Part shown: positions 29,056 to 41,879 of the stretch, in pieces
Layout: each line of letters begins with the position of its first letter
Position numbering within the stretch: position 1 is the stretch's first letter
Assembly: GCF_019320115.1 (NCBI RefSeq)
Contig: NC_089593.1
Coordinates: 12,283,823 to 12,347,822 of the forward strand
Length of the DNA stretch: 64,000 bases
Origin: Miscanthus floridulus
Lineage: Eukaryota > Streptophyta > Magnoliopsida > Poales > Poaceae
Direction: 5' to 3'
Notes under the pieces: model-generated
Database searches by the model: none
Seen by the model: the letters and a program-made list of their open reading frames with translations, nothing else
Told to the model about the DNA's origin: nothing
Made by a program: the position numbers and the translations under genes

Positions 29056-32000
29056 ATCAACGTCCTAGAGCTAGCCTTTCAGTCTCACGAAGGTGTTGGT
29101 ACTGAGAATTTCTACCTAAGTCAGACTCTCGGTCATGGTAGGTGCCTTTGACATGTACAATCTGGTCGAATATGAAGTTGCAAAGGTCGCCGACGAGCTC
29201 TAAGAGTTGGTCATCCTTGTATGGGTCTCTTTTCATTTTTTTCTCTTCTTTCCACTATAAGAAAACAAGTTTTAGTTTAGTATTTTATACTATGTATGAA
29301 GTTTTTATACTACAGGTGAAGAGGTTCAAACTTACCCTTAAGGGGTGTCTCCTATAGGCACCGGTGTTACTCATCATAGAACATACATAGTATCCACAAT
29401 GTACACTCTCAGACTTCTGCTTGGGGTACTGTGTGTTTTTGCATATGAAAATGTTAAGTAATGCTTTTGACAGCCATGTAATGGAGTACTGAAGAAGTAA
29501 GTTACATTTACCGCACATAGTGTTTTTATAGCTAGCTTTTCCTTCCTTACTGGATCATACCTTCCGTGATGTTTAGTGACATAGAACCTAAATGCCCTGT
29601 TCAGATTATTTTAGCAAATACAACTTGTTAGTATCCAAAAGTAAATGCTACAAGTATATATACAAACATATAAGCTAATGAGGATTATCGATATGTATAC
29701 GTCTTGAGAATCGATATGAAGTCTTTGTATGTCACCGGGTCCCTATCTATTGAATCAAAGACACATGCCATGCTCCTCCCGACATCGACACTTATACAAA
29801 TCCAGTGGTTGCTGCATGGATTTAATCATAGAACTAGATAAGCTCTTTTGCATCGAATAAAATATATCGAACAAAGCTTTAAGTATAGAGTTGAACTTAC
29901 TCGAAGTTGTATGGTAGCCATTTAGTAGAGTGCTGTTGGAGAATTTTAAAAGCTAGGGCAATGTATGCCGAAACCTTAAGGGACTCTTCCCTTAGTTTCA
30001 TCGTACGGATGTGCTCTTTCTCCCGAAGGGTCTTTCCAGCAGCTAGCTCTTTGTCATCCAGTTTCCATTGGTTAGGGTAATTAAAATTTGTTTGTGCTAT
30101 AGCTTGAGGGTCTATATACCCGGCTTTCACACTTGGCATTTGTTTTACAATGTGCACTTGCATTCTACAAATCACGGCGTGGGTTAGTTACAACAAAATT
30201 CAAAGATTATATTCATATCATATCGGGAGGACAAGGACTTACAGGCACCATGCGCGAATTAGATTCATCTCCATTGCTCTGAGGTGAAACCATGTCTGCA
30301 TGTCATTGAAGTCAAAGACAATTTTCCTGGCTGGGCTTTCAAATGTGCCAGTGGGGAAGCATGCTTGTACGAGGTCTATGCTCGTTGGAAGAACACGCAA
30401 GTACGAATCATTGAACCTTCTCATTCCAAGTGGTAGGCGCTGGATGTCCCGGTTTGGTAGGAAGGGCTTGCCTCTTTCATATGTTTTTGGGCAATCCTTT
30501 GACCATTTGATGGCATCAACATTTGGATGCTGCTTTGCTGTTTGGTGGAGTTTGCTAGTGACGGTCTCCTCAAAATCCCATGATGGGGCTTTTTTAACTT
30601 GGTTCTCAGACTTGAACTGGTCATGGGAATACCACTTGTGCACCGACGAGACGTCTTTCATCGGAACATAAATTGGTCTTATGGTGATTGGATGCTTCTT
30701 TCGAAGTTCCCATTCAGACACGTCCTCATCTTCTTGTGCATCACCTTCTTCAGGAGGCACTCGTTGTTCTTGTATCGGCTGTGCTTGTTGAGAAGACTGT
30801 GGCATCTCATCATGCACTTGCTCGGTCCGAGCTGGAGAAGGTTGTGGCTTATCAGGCACATGCTCGCTAGGAGGCGAGGAAGAATGTGGCATCTCAGGAA
30901 TGTGGTGGTCACGAGACAGTGAAAATATCTCCCCGACCTGAACAACTCGCTCCAAATTTGAGAGAGGGAGATGCGATGAAGAAGCAGTCAATATAATGTC
31001 CCGTTTGTGCCAGAGAATGAACTGCCCCATTACGTCTCTGAGTAACACCAGCCCCTCGGGAGTTGCGTAGTCTATCCTCCACTACATGAACTCGAGCTTC
31101 ACGGTATGCACCTCGACCCTAGTGTAGTCCGACAGTATCTTATTATTGTGGTGTAAGCCACCGGGAGGATGTGCCACACCCGTTGCCACCTCCATCACAA
31201 TGTTCTGCCGGCCGCTGAGAAACACCAAGGTGCAACTAGTTGATTCCCATATGCAATCGACGGAGGTTATGGCTGCAGTGGAACCTTGGCTGCTAGGAAC
31301 TTTCGGAGGGCTGCCAACTAATGCCAGTTCTCCCGGCGGCGTCATTAATATCCGTGGCTTCGTAGATAGTCCTTGCTCCTCCAGCGTCTTCGCAACTAGA
31401 GCCTTCACTTGGAGCTCAAGATTAGTCTCCCGGTCTCTATCATGTTTCTTGTACATGTGCCTATCCTCTTCGAATCCTTGCTTCCAGGTTATCCTTTTCC
31501 CTAGCCCCCTAGTGCGGCCTGTGTGCTCCTTATTTCCCAAGCCAAGGCTAAGCTCGTCCCTCTCTCTGGAAGGATTGAATGAGCCCTTCTCCTTATCTTC
31601 AGCATATTTCAATATCCTTGATACTACCTCTTGGGTCTCCGGCTTATCAAACTTAAGATTACCACCGGATGATTCTGTACTCCTCGCATATATCCAATTC
31701 CTTGAACGTACCTTTAAATTCGTCACATCGATATTCCCAGCAGCTACGGCCTCTTCATCCATCTTTCTAAACTGCTCTTCCTTGGCATAGTAGCCACCGA
31801 GGCCTAGATGATGGTGGTGTTTGTTCCTCTTCGCCAGCTTGGTGTTACGGGCACTGAGCTCCAATGCCTCCGATGAAGTCTTCTGAGCCACGAGCTCCTC
31901 CTATTGACTAGGAGTTATGTTGCCGAACTCATTGAAGGGAGTTAACCCCTTTTGGATATACTTCTTGTTTAGCTCCGACCTCCAACGTCGGAATGACTCT

Positions 32001-32865
32001 CCCATCATCCCGAAAGTATTTTTTTACCAGTTTGTGCTTACCCTCTAGAAATCTAAAATTGAGCTTCAGCTGCCTATTCCATAGTTCATCCTTTTTTTTC
32101 TCTGGTACCTCTTTCTAGTTAGGGATTGCTGGGTTCAATTTATCTCTTACTAGGGCCCCGATCGCATTACGGAATCGTCCTCTTAATTCCTTCAGCTCAA
32201 GGATCTCCCTTGCTAGCCCGACCTCTGTTATCACATAGCATACCTTATCTGGATATTGATTTGCTTTTCTATCCCCTCATTTCCTCTTAGGCTTGGTAGT
32301 CGTGGTTGTGTCTTGAGGTTGTGGAGTAGAGGCCTCAATGTCTATCTCTGTGGCTGTTGCCTCTGCTCTCCTTTCCTCTACTCTGTCTTGTCCAGCGAGA
32401 TGTCGCGGACATCGACGTTGCCTTTTCTGAGTTTTAGGAGGGACCTATATATACGATAGGTCAAAGTGTTAGCAGAGGTAACACAGCCAAAGCTTTAGCA
32501 AAATTTACAAGCTAAGGCTTTTTCCCTACCTCCTCGTTCGGGTCAAAATCCTTGTCCAAATCTTTCTCTGTTGGCCTCCTTCTAGCTTCACGTGGGAAAG
32601 GATCCTCAGGACTTACATATCCCTCTTCTGAGTCCTCCTCCTCATCATCATCTTCTTCTTCGCCTTCAGCAGCCTCTCCTGCTCTTCCTTCTACTCCCCC
32701 TTCCTCCTTGTCACATTGCTCCTGAGTAAGCATCACTTCTAGGTCCTTTTCTAACTCGTTATCGAACTGCTCCTGAGTAAGCTGGTCCTCTAGTGCTTGC
32801 TCCTCATAGGTTGGCTGCTCATCATGCTTGGGGCATTGGGCTACACTATCTGGTGTCTGTGACAT
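29056..32865 (-). pseudogene. CACTA second gene with C-terminal Ulp1-like protease
   Basis: Probable multi-exon minus-strand gene. It opens MSQTPDSVAQCP (32865) and an acidic, Glu-rich N-terminus to 32512. Then comes a Lys/Arg/Glu-rich transposon-protein region (31891-31082, with LGLGGYYAKEEQFRKMDEEA) and 31048-30239 (Pro/Gln-rich, then KHPITIRPIYVP and RKIVFDFNDMQTWF). 30175-29897 follows. HWICISVDVGRSMACVFDS (about 29700-29820) and CGYYVCSMM (about 29370) resemble the His, Asp and Cys boxes of Ulp1/C48 cysteine proteases, which cleave SUMO-type linkages. The last exon ends HLRETERLALGR and stop at 29056. Ulp1-like domains are known cargo of plant CACTA and Mutator elements. Stop codons between blocks (for example near 31903) suggest introns plus decay. 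Confidence 0.65.
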
Positions 32866-33382
32866 TATTTCACGCTTTATTCTAATAGATGTAAGAAAGT
32901 ATGCTTTAGGTACGCGAGAAGGTATAAGAAATAAAAAAGGTCTATAAACCAAAGTAGTCCTATAAAACAACAATATATAAAAAAAACGAGTAGTAGCAGT
33001 AGTAGAGGCCTCCGAAACATGTCACTCATCGTTTGATCATGAACTTGGAGCATCAAGGCATCATAACACAGAATAGAGGAGAAGGTAATGTAGAGGCGGC
33101 TGGTAATGATGCCAAGTTCCTCACAAGTTCTTGATCATCAGCTGATATTCTATATAATGTATGGACTTAGATAATTTCATCATCGGCAAAACAAAGGAGA
33201 GGAGATGAGAGGGGAGATTTGGTAAAAAAAGCAACAACTGCTTAACAAACATAGAGAGGAAAAGGTGTAAAAAAGCAACAGTTGCTTCCCAAACATAGAG
33301 GATAGAAAAGGTGGCAAAAAAGCTGCATAAATGAAGTCTTACAAACACACACTTATACAAACACTCCACGTTCAACAACTAG

Positions 33383-35880
33383 CTAGCCCACTGTAACAAC
33401 TTTCCCCTTGACACATTTTTGTTCCCATGGTAATATGCCTTTGGGCAAGTTATTTTCCACAACACTGATCTTCTTAGGAAAATCTGTGAATAGCGGCATC
33501 TCATCGTAGTTATTGTAAGCTTCAACATCGTCCATGCCATCAGCTCCGATAATGTGCTGTTTCCCAGAGACAACCACGTGCTTTGCCTTCTTCTTCGGGG
33601 AGAGGTTACTTTGTGGGTTAGACATATAGAAAACTTGTGCGACATGTGAAGCGAGCACCCAAGGGTCATCTTGGTAGCCTAGATTCTTGAGGTCTAGGAC
33701 TCTCAATCTGATATCGCTCAGTTGGTGTTGTTTGATCCAGCGGCATTGAAACAGGTCCACCGTTATATCCCTTCCATAGTCAAGTTCCCATATCTCTTCA
33801 ATGATGCCAAAGTATTGGATCTTTCGCCCCAATCCATCAAGAGCCTCTATTCAAACGCCGCTATTTTGGTTCACATATTTACTATCCTTTGCATGGGTAT
33901 AGTACGTATACCCATTGATGTCATAAGCATTTTAAGATGTCACTTGTCTCGATGGCCCCTCCGCCAATCTGCTGATAGTAATAAAGTCTATGGCATGGGG
34001 GACCTCCAAGTCTGGCCAATAAGGCAGATACTGAAAGAAGATCGATTGTTTCTTGAAAGGTACGCCTTCGACAGGAGGTGTGCTTCTATCTCTGTTCGTC
34101 CCATCCGGATTGTTCTTTCCATAGACGACGCGTATGTTTTTCACCATTCTGTACATGTGTTCTCCGTTATGACGTCTCTCCGGAGGGGGTTCAATCTCTG
34201 GGGTGTTGTCATAAAATCTAAAGAATAATTTGCTATGGTACTTGTGACTTGTCTTTAAGAAGCGTTGGTTCCTTAGGTAAACTATCTTCTTGGATGCATC
34301 TAGGTACACCCATGTAGTACCATCCAAGCAAACCAAGCATCGCGTCTTCCCTTTGATCTGTCCAGACAAAGCAAACAACATGGGGTAATCATTGGTAGTA
34401 ACAAATATTATTGCTCTACATATGAAGTCCTCCTTTCGAAACGCATCGTACATCGGCTCCCCATGCCTCCATAGCTTCTCCATTTCTTGCATCAAAGGCT
34501 CGAGGAACACGTCTATATCAATGCCTGGTTGTTTAGGGCCAGAAATAAGAATAGTGAGAAGAAGGTACTTTCTCTTCTGATATAACCATGTTGGGATGTT
34601 GTACATGGTCAAGATCACTGGCCAAGTGCTATGGTCGCTCATCCTCTCATTGAAGGGATTCAGTCCATCGGTGCTCAAGCCAAACCGTACATTCCTTGGG
34701 TCATCGCTGAATTCTTTGTGCTTTTCATTGAACCTTTGCCACTGACTATAATCAGCCGGGTGTGCAATCTTATCATCATCCACCTTGCACTCATCATCCC
34801 ACCATGTCATGAGTGCGGCTTCTTTAGGGTTTAGGAAGATACGTCTCAAGCAGTCGGTCACTGGCAGGTACCACATTACCAAGGTAGGAATTCTTCTCTG
34901 CTTTGCATCGTTGCCTAATGGAGTGTCCTCTAGGGGCTGAGATTCTTGTACCACCTTTTTTGTACCCTTCTTATTCCTCTTTTTTCCCATGGAGGCTTTG
35001 TCCCCACCGTAAAGGTCATTATTCTTGACCGACTGGCCCCACACCGGGGACATTTATCCAGTGACTTGAACATTTCGCCATGAAAAAGTATACAGAGGAT
35101 GGGGCATGCATGGATTTTTTAACCCCCATTGTCAATGGACTTATGACCTTCTTCGCTTGGTATGTGTTGGCGGAAACTGAGTTTGGTTGTGGCAGCACCC
35201 ATGACAGGAGATGCAATAGATCATTGAAACTACAATTTGACCAGCCGTACTTAGCCTTCAGGATGAGTAGCTTAAGCACAAAACGTAGCAATGTCCAATG
35301 TGTCAAACAACCCTTTTCAACACCATACACAGTCTCCTTCGTTGCTTTTGTCACCCTTTCCAAATTTTCTAGACCTTTCGGGCTCTTTAGTAAAATCTCT
35401 GGTCCAAGGGCTCGAATCATGTCCTCCAAATCATCTTCATCCCCAACACGTGCTCCACCATCGTTATTAACACCACCTTCGTCGTTACCATCCCAACCAC
35501 AATCATCACCACCTTGTTTCATTGCCAAACTCGAAATCCATTCATGCATCAAGCTCTGTTGAATATTGGGACATGGATTCTAGGGTTTCGTCGTCGTATT
35601 CCTCCTCATCCTCATCGTTAACAATAACCGTTTCACCATGATGAATCTACACTGTGTAGTCCTCAACAAATCCTCGCATAATCAAATATGATCTGATGAT
35701 AGTCACATCTGTCCATGCCATACGGTTCTTGCAATCTTTACAGGGACAAATAATTGTATCCTTATTCTCTGTCAACGTCCTTGCATACTTCTTTGCGGCT
35801 TCAATAAATTTATCCACCTCTTCACGGAAACCTGCCTTGAACCTTAACGAACCATACATCCAAGAGTTTCTGTACTCCAT
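33383..35880 (-). pseudogene. CACTA TNP2-type transposase, internally deleted
   Basis: Minus strand. 35880-35650 is the transposase-associated domain (MEYRNSWMYGSLRFKAGFRE, CPCKDCKN), ending at a TAG (35647-35649) in a conserved stretch. After frameshifts near 35555 and 35040 come a zinc-ribbon-like CPRCGASR and the Transposase_21 domain in 35053-33932 (MWYLPVTDCLRRIF, WDDECKVDD, GPKQPGIDIDVFL, KTRCLVCLD). The protein should continue with the catalytic core after HAID, but at about 33960 it jumps to LAEGPSRQVTS, the lead-in of the DUF4216 domain, then NAYDINGYTYYT and on to 33383. So the catalytic C-terminal half and the next domain are deleted, and stops follow (TAA at about 33932, TGA at about 33845). 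Inactive. Confidence 0.83.
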
Positions 35881-36754
35881 CTTTTACAACAACAACAAAA
35901 CAAACATTAAAGGACTACTTATTCAGATATATATAAAAATGAATCAAATTAATAATTACTTGAGAATAATTGTATATACTTTAGATATATATGAATATAA
36001 ATCAAATATAATTATATGAAGCATACAAACACACCATGGTAGAGGAAAATTAATTAATGACCCATTTATTCATAAATAATTAAAATACATATTTGTTGAT
36101 TACAATAAACAATTTCAAAGACATCAATTAGCAACAATTATATTTTACCTAATATCTTTCATGTAAACCCTAGTCCAATTTCATCAAACATAAAGTTACA
36201 AAAATGAAATTAATAAAAAAACCAAACCCTAGATCTAAATCTACATGCACATGAAACATCCATAAAACTAACTAATTGTTCACTAAAATCAAGAAACATG
36301 GACCAAATAAGGGTATGATCTTGTTTCCCTACCTAATTTACCCTAGTACATTCAAAACTTGGATCTAATTTGCTTCATAAGTAGCTCAAGCACCATAGAA
36401 GATTGAGAAAAACAAAACTCTAATTACTCACTAACCAACCATTAAAACTTAAAAAAAGTGTAGAATAGCATTTTTTTACCTTCTACAACCTCTCCACCAA
36501 AGGATTTGAGACCAAAACCTTCCCTCCTTAATAGAGCAATTTTTGGGAGGTGCCCAAGGCCTCTCCACATTTCTTTCACGTGTTGAAGTGAGTGACCCGA
36601 GGAAGAAGAAGGAGGCTGCAGCCATTTATACCGCGGACATTTGTAGAGACAGCTGGTGATTGAGCCGTCCCAACAAATCCTAGTTATTTATACGTGGAGC
36701 ATTCCGCCCCTAAAAAAATTTGACCCGTTGCTACAAACCGTTTTTCACGTAGTG
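35881..36754 (-). other. CACTA 5' leader, promoter side and right subterminal region
   Basis: AT-rich non-coding DNA upstream of the TNP2 gene. From about 36640 the subterminal motifs resume (TTTGTAGAGACAGCTGG, GAGCCGTCCCAACAAA, CCGCCCCTAA, GTTGCTACAAACCG), ending CACGTAGTG at 36754. Confidence 0.65.
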
Positions 36755-37332
36755 TGCTAGGAACCATTATTTTTCAACTTTTTTTTTTGATAATCATTAT
36801 TTTTCAACTTTCATTCAGTCATTGAATGGTACCCCTACAGGCTGATCCAGTAGTGGTTTTACGACAAATCTTGTGTCAGTCACTTGTGAGCTGTATGATG
36901 CTGCCAGGATATCACTTGAGCGTTGACGAAACAAAATACCGTGATGATTTTTTTTATCAGAGTACAATTTGGTGCTGCATTTGCCGAGTGATGTGAAATT
37001 AGAATATGATTTGTACTATTCATTTTTCTACTCGCAGTATTCTGCTACATTTCAAAATTTCTACGATGATAATGCATTCTTACTCCTATGTCCTATCCAG
37101 TTGGATTTTTTCATACATGAGCCCCAACATGTGAGCACATCATAGGTGAGAGAGCACCTGATTCGTTATCCTTGTGAGAATAGTTTGACTTAGATCAACT
37201 TAAAATGTTTATTTTGGTAGGAGGAAGCATTGGGGAATCCTTCTGCCCATCGATTATCTTAAAAAAAAAACCTGAGACTGTATAATATAATTGGTAAACC
37301 ATAATTTAGAAATTCGACGCAGTTGTCAGGAT
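36755..37332. other. Unassigned intergenic DNA
   Basis: AT-rich, with a duplicated ATAATCATTATTTTTCAAC-like stretch around 36765-36810. No coding signal, RNA gene or clear transposon end is visible. Confidence 0.4.
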
Positions 37333-37741
37333 CACTACTGCAAAGAGCTCATCAGGACTGTTTGAAAACCCTCGTCGTTACCAGTTTCATCCATCATTGG
37401 TGAAAGTCGAGGATGATATTGGTTTTTGAAATAAAATAAAATAAAATAAAACATGGTGAGCCCAAAGGACTCCCACAAAGTCTGTCTACGAAGACCACTG
37501 AGCCCATTGTTCACGACTGTCACTGAAGGAGGCCTACAAAGTGTGGGGGCCTTGCGAGCGAAGGCACTGGCCACTGCTCGCGCTGCCACTAATCACCGAC
37601 GGTTCATAATATGAACTAATAGTGAAAAACATTTTTATCGTAATTCTATTATGAACCAACGGTGATATATTATCATAAATTGTTTTTAATGAACGGTTGT
37701 AGAACAAAAATGCTGTTTCTAAAATATTTTCTATAGCAGTG
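37333..37741. mobile_element. Possible small CACTA-derived element
   Basis: Begins CACTACTGCAAAGAG and ends CTATAGCAGTG, so CACTA-like termini face each other over 409 bp. Flanking triplets are GAT and GAC. The interior has an inverted pair around ACCGACGGTTCATAAT and ATTATGAACCAACGGT. The ends match only partly, so this is tentative. Confidence 0.4.
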
Positions 37742-38061
37742 GACAACAATCCTGACAAGATCCAGTCCTTAACATCTGTGTAGTGTATGTAAAAAAGCGA
37801 AAAATAACCTTTAATAATTACACTACAAAATACTGTATAGTGTATGTAAAAAAGCGAAAAATAACATAGAAGAAGGATCCAAATTAACTCCACCGGATTG
37901 TGACTGTAACCTTTAATTCTGGTGCCCATTTTTTTTATAGTAAATAGTCGTCATAAACCTGCAGAGATGAAAAAGGTAAGTACTGATTAGCTACAGTTTA
38001 TACTCTCATCGAAATGAAGACAATAATATAACAAAATATTTGTATCACGTGTACTGCATAC
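37742..38061. other. Unassigned AT-rich DNA with a short direct repeat
   Basis: TAGTGTATGTAAAAAAGCGAAAAATAAC occurs twice about 57 bp apart (about 37781 and 37838). Nothing else is supported. Confidence 0.45.
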
Positions 38062-38834
38062 TGTTGACACTAAAAAATGTCCAAAGATGGTTTTGGGCAT
38101 CAAGAAGTCATAAACATCTTAGACATGTTGGAGGTCAAAAGGCGCAGCGAGAAAGCAAAGAAATCGCGTGGAGGAGACGGCGAGCCAGGCCAGTCGGCTA
38201 AGCCACTGCCCAGGCCGGCCTGGCCGGCTCAAACCCCCCCCCCCCCCCCCAGTCGGCTTAGCCGAGTGCTCAAGTCGGCTAAGCTGACTGGACCCTGATG
38301 CAGCCTAAAGGGCCTTCTTGGGCCCGTGAAAATCAGCTTAGCCGACTAACTTGGCCTGCAAGTTCGAACCGATTTGTTTTCAAATAGTGTTTTGGCAAGT
38401 TTTTGACGTGGGAAACTTGGAGAACGAGTTTTGGGATTGTTTCCGACTGGGATAAGACCACCCCTTCTATAAATACAAGAGAATCTTGGCCGATTGAGTT
38501 CCCATCTATCCAATCGAAACAAAACACATCTATCAACTCCTTTTGCCCCTTTACACCCTCCTGCTGTTCGGCACGTCTCCCGGCAAGATTTGTTGGCATC
38601 CTAGGCGGTCTTGCTGGTCCTAGGAGATCCTCCACGTGCTCCTCCCTGACGGGTCCTCCCGAGAGAGGTTCGGGAGCCTTTCCAGGCAAGAACGGGCTCT
38701 ACATCGGTCTCATTGGTCCCTTGATCGGTGTTGATCGATTACGCCGCATTCTTTCTATGTTGCAGGTTGGTTGCAACCTCTTTGGGTGTCCAAGGCCCGC
38801 TGGTGTGTGATCCAGACCCCCTCCGGCGTCAACA
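38062..38834 (+). repeat. 5' LTR of the Tat-type element
   Basis: 773 bp, 7-base perfect inverted ends. Contains a run of 17 C at 38234-38250 and several GTCGGCTTAGCCGA-type palindromes. CTATAAATACAAG at 38467 is a good TATA box. Confidence 0.85.
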
Positions 38835-38837
38835 CAC

Positions 38838-38858
38838 TTTTTGGTGACTCTGCTGGGG
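38838..38858 (+). promoter_or_regulatory. Primer-binding site, Arg tRNA type
   Basis: TTGGTGACTCTGCTGGGGA, a few bases after the LTR, resembles the TGGCGACTCYGCTGGGGA primer site used by Tat/Ogre elements (Arg tRNA). Confidence 0.75.
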
Positions 38859-38894
38859 AAGAAGCGGTGACTCAAGATTCAATCTACTAGCCAC

Positions 38895-41557
38895 ATGGGG
38901 AGCAAAGGCGATGCAGCGGGTGAGACGAGCGACAAGATCAGCGTCCCTCACGAAGCCAACATGGTCTTTCCTCAGTCCGTTGATGAGCTTCCCTATGAGC
39001 TGTAGGCCAAGCTCGATGCCGACGTTCAAGCTTTCTTGGAAAGTTGCACCAAGAATTGGCACGGCAAGGTTACTCAGTTTCGTGATCCTACCTACGGTGA
39101 TGCTACCGCTGCTACATCCGCAGAGACCAAGGTAAATCCTATTGATAAACCTAAGTTTGATGATGAAACTCTTGATGATTCCTATCCTACTCATGCCAAT
39201 TATGCTACTATGATGGATGATCATAAGAAAGTCATTGATAATAATCTTTTAGCTGCGGTAAATATGATCATGGCGCGTTTTGATAAGCTAGAAGGGAAGA
39301 CAACCGATTTTGATCAATCGGGTGTTGCTTCTACTTCTAAGCAACCTAAATTTGGCATGCCTTTTAATTTTTATGATAATCAAGGGTTATATGCAGCAAC
39401 AAATAAAAGCAAATCGGCCCCTTCGGCGCTTGAAACCGATAAGGCCGGTTCAGCTAATGTTGCTCCATCATCACAATTAGTCATCTATGGTCAAAATTCG
39501 GCTCGAAACACACGAAACCGATCAAAGATCAGCAGCAAATCGAGCTTCGGCGGGGCAAAACACAGTTCTTCCTCACCCGCCGAAGTCACCAAGTCTAGTT
39601 CCTGTGCTTGATAATACACCTGCGGCTCCTGCTACTGATTTTACTGATACTTTCAATCGGTTTAAGGATGAATTGTCTAAATCTCTTGAGGAGAGTCTAG
39701 GTGTACAAATTAAGCCTAGTAGAACTACATATTGCAAACCATATCCTTCACATTTTGATTTCCTGAAAGCACCCGATGGTTGGAGGGTACCAGATTTTTA
39801 TAAGTTTAGTGGTGATGATAGCAGGACATCTATGGAGCATGTAAGCATGTTTCTTGCACAATTAGGCGAAGCTAGTGCTTATGACTTTATGAAAATTCAT
39901 AATTTTCCTTTATCTCTTACTGGCACAACTTTTGCATGGTTTGCTTCATTACCATCTTGTTCTATTGGTTCATGGGTTGAATTAGAGGAAAAGTTTCATA
40001 ATCACTTTTATAATGGTGCCCAGGAAACTAGATTGTCTCATCTTACATCGGTTCGTCAAGGGCGCGATGAGCTTGTCCTTGATTTTTTTCAAACGATTTA
40101 GAGAAATTAAGAACCGATGTTTTCATTTGATGATCTCTGAAAGAGATCTAACTAATTTATGTTTTTCTGGCCTACGTCCTAACATTAGAGAAAGGCTTGA
40201 ATAGTTTGAGTTTGTCAATGTTAATCAACTTTTACAAAAGGCCGTTTCAGTTGAATCGTGCCTTAAAGAGTCTCGTGATGCTTCTAAGACACATCGTTTG
40301 AATGTTCATGCTGTGGATGGTTATTCTGATTCATCGAACGATGAAAACAAAGAATGTTTAGCTGCTAAAATTAAATGGACAGCAGAGAATAAATGAGTTA
40401 CATGTCCTTCTCTTAAGCCAATTCACAAGAATCGGAATGAAGAAGTGAAATTTACTTTTGACTTTTCTAAATGTGACCAAATATTTCATGAATTGCTTAA
40501 ATTTGGGTACATTAGAATTAATTATACATTACCATCAGCTGATGTGTTCATGAGATGGGCTTATTGCAAATTTCATAACTCTTTTTCTCATGCAACTAAT
40601 GATTGCAATGTTTTTCGTCGGCAGGTCAAATAGGCTCTTAATGAGGGACGATTGAGTCTTACCGAGATGCAAGTTGATAAGAAACCTTTTCTAGCGCATA
40701 TGCATACAATTGAAGCGGGAGCACCTGCTGTTTTGATTCGTCCAGAGTAAGCTGATACAACTCAAGGCAAGAATGTCATTATCGACGAACCACGTGTGGC
40801 ACTAAATGTTGAAAAGAATTCAGGGCGCAAGGTGGTGCTTGAGAAGAATGATGAAGGCAAGAACAAGCTCAAGATCACCGCTAGATCAGTGCAATTCTTG
40901 AGGAACCAAAGATGGCGCGAAACACAGGCAACACAGCAGAGGCCGGCTAGGTCGACTCTACCAGCCAGAGCCAGTCGGCTCAGCCGACCCAGGGGGTCGG
41001 CTTAGCTGACTCTAGTTCTGCAGCAGCCAAGTTGGCTGAGCCGATTGCCCTAGTCGACCTAGCTAACTCCCCTAGTTCCAGCAGCCCCAGCGCCTCTGGT
41101 GTTCATGTTTTGAGCACATTCGTTCCACAACACCTGAAGATTAGAACCTGGAAGACTAATGAAGAAAAGAATAAGGGCAAGTTCATGAAGAAACAATGCA
41201 CCTTTGATAGGCTTATGGCCAAATATAAGCAGCAAAAGGCCGATTCCTAGAATCGGCCGTTAAAAAAAAGAGAGTCTACGCCTCCTAAGCGAGAAGATGA
41301 TAAGCCCAAGCAGTTGGTGATGACCCAACCTACAGCTCTAGCTCAGAGAGTTGCACCTCGTGTATCTCGTTGGGGATTGCCAGTTGCACCGCCTCTACAA
41401 TGGGGTTACCAAGGGGTTTGGGTGCCATATCCTCCACCGACGCCCATGTATCATCAGTAGAGGTGGGGAGAGCCTGCTGGCTAATATCCAAGGTCAACCA
41501 TCTTGAGCCGACTAGGTAATGATCAATCAAGCTCTAGCGGTGTGAATCAAGGTCGGA
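38895..41557 (+). pseudogene. gag: Tat-type Gag, degenerate
   Basis: The ATG at 38895 opens MGSKGDAAGETSDKISVP. TAG at 39003-39005 is the first break. The frame resumes to 39611; a frameshift leads to the Gag core at 39610-40101 (YPSHFDFLKAPDGWRVPDFY, FAWFASLP, EEKFHNHFYNG, RLSHLTSVRQG). Another shift leads to RFREIKNRCFHL and SGLRPNIRERLE, followed by single stops at 40202, 40394, 40631 and 40748 within an otherwise readable frame (CKFHNSFSHATNDCNVFRRQV, a Cys/His motif). The Pro/Ser-rich tail continues to WGYQGVWVPYPPP and ends at the junction near 41557. The pattern of frameshifts and C-to-T type stops is normal for an old copy. Confidence 0.8.
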
Positions 41558-41860
41558 TGTTATAAGACTCTTGCCAGAAATAGCGGGTGTCCTCTTGGGC
41601 ATAAAACATCTGCATGATAGCAAACATAGCACTCATAGCAGGACTCGAGCTCTGTGCCCGCTCATCACGGTCTAGCACCACAGAAATGCGGTCATACTGC
41701 CTCCAAACTGCCATAGCTGGATCCACCTGAGAAATAGATCCCGCTGCACTGTTGGTGAGTGAATCACCATGCTGCTGACAAAGTGTGATCAAGATATCAA
41801 AGGCTACCACTTGAGCGCCTTCCCATGGGGTTCTTCCCTTAGACTCCACTTTCCAGCCCT
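41558..41860 (-). pseudogene. Fragment of an uncharacterised retroelement ORF (copy A)
   Basis: Minus-strand frame from WEGAQVVAFDILITLCQQHGD through WRQYDRISVVLDRDERAQSS to YFWQESYNI, cut off at the junction with Tat gag (41558). The same protein is longer at 58887-59790. No family is recognised. By eye the two copies differ at about 8% of bases. Confidence 0.6.
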
Positions 41861-41879
41861 AGTACTGTGGTGCCTATGT

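Larger units (their letters stand above)
28453..36754 (-). mobile_element. CACTA (En/Spm) transposon
   Basis: 8.3 kb. The left end CACTACTACATAAACATTTT and the right end (inverse) CACTACGTGAAAAACGG share the CACTA terminus; flanking triplets are CGC and TGC, one mismatch. Subterminal DNA at the left (about 28480-28710) repeats TGTAGGGGCGG and its inverse CCGCCCCTA several times; a shorter set is at the right (about 36630-36740). Two minus-strand genes lie inside: a TNP2-type transposase (35880-33383) and a second gene (32865-29056) ending in a Ulp1-like domain. The transposase is internally deleted and carries stops, so the copy is non-autonomous now. Confidence 0.82.
38062..41557 (+). mobile_element. 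Tat-type gypsy element, 5' part (LTR and gag)
   Basis: Plus-strand LTR with perfect TGTTGAC...GTCAACA ends (38062-38834), then a primer site and a long degenerate gag. Pol and 3' LTR are absent: at 41557 the gag sequence breaks off after GGTCGGATG and joins unrelated DNA. The primer site complementary to an Arg tRNA marks the Tat/Ogre group. Confidence 0.8.

Noticed and set aside
38234..38250. Run of 17 C as a functional element
   Set aside because: Homopolymer of this kind is more likely slippage or an assembly artefact in the LTR.
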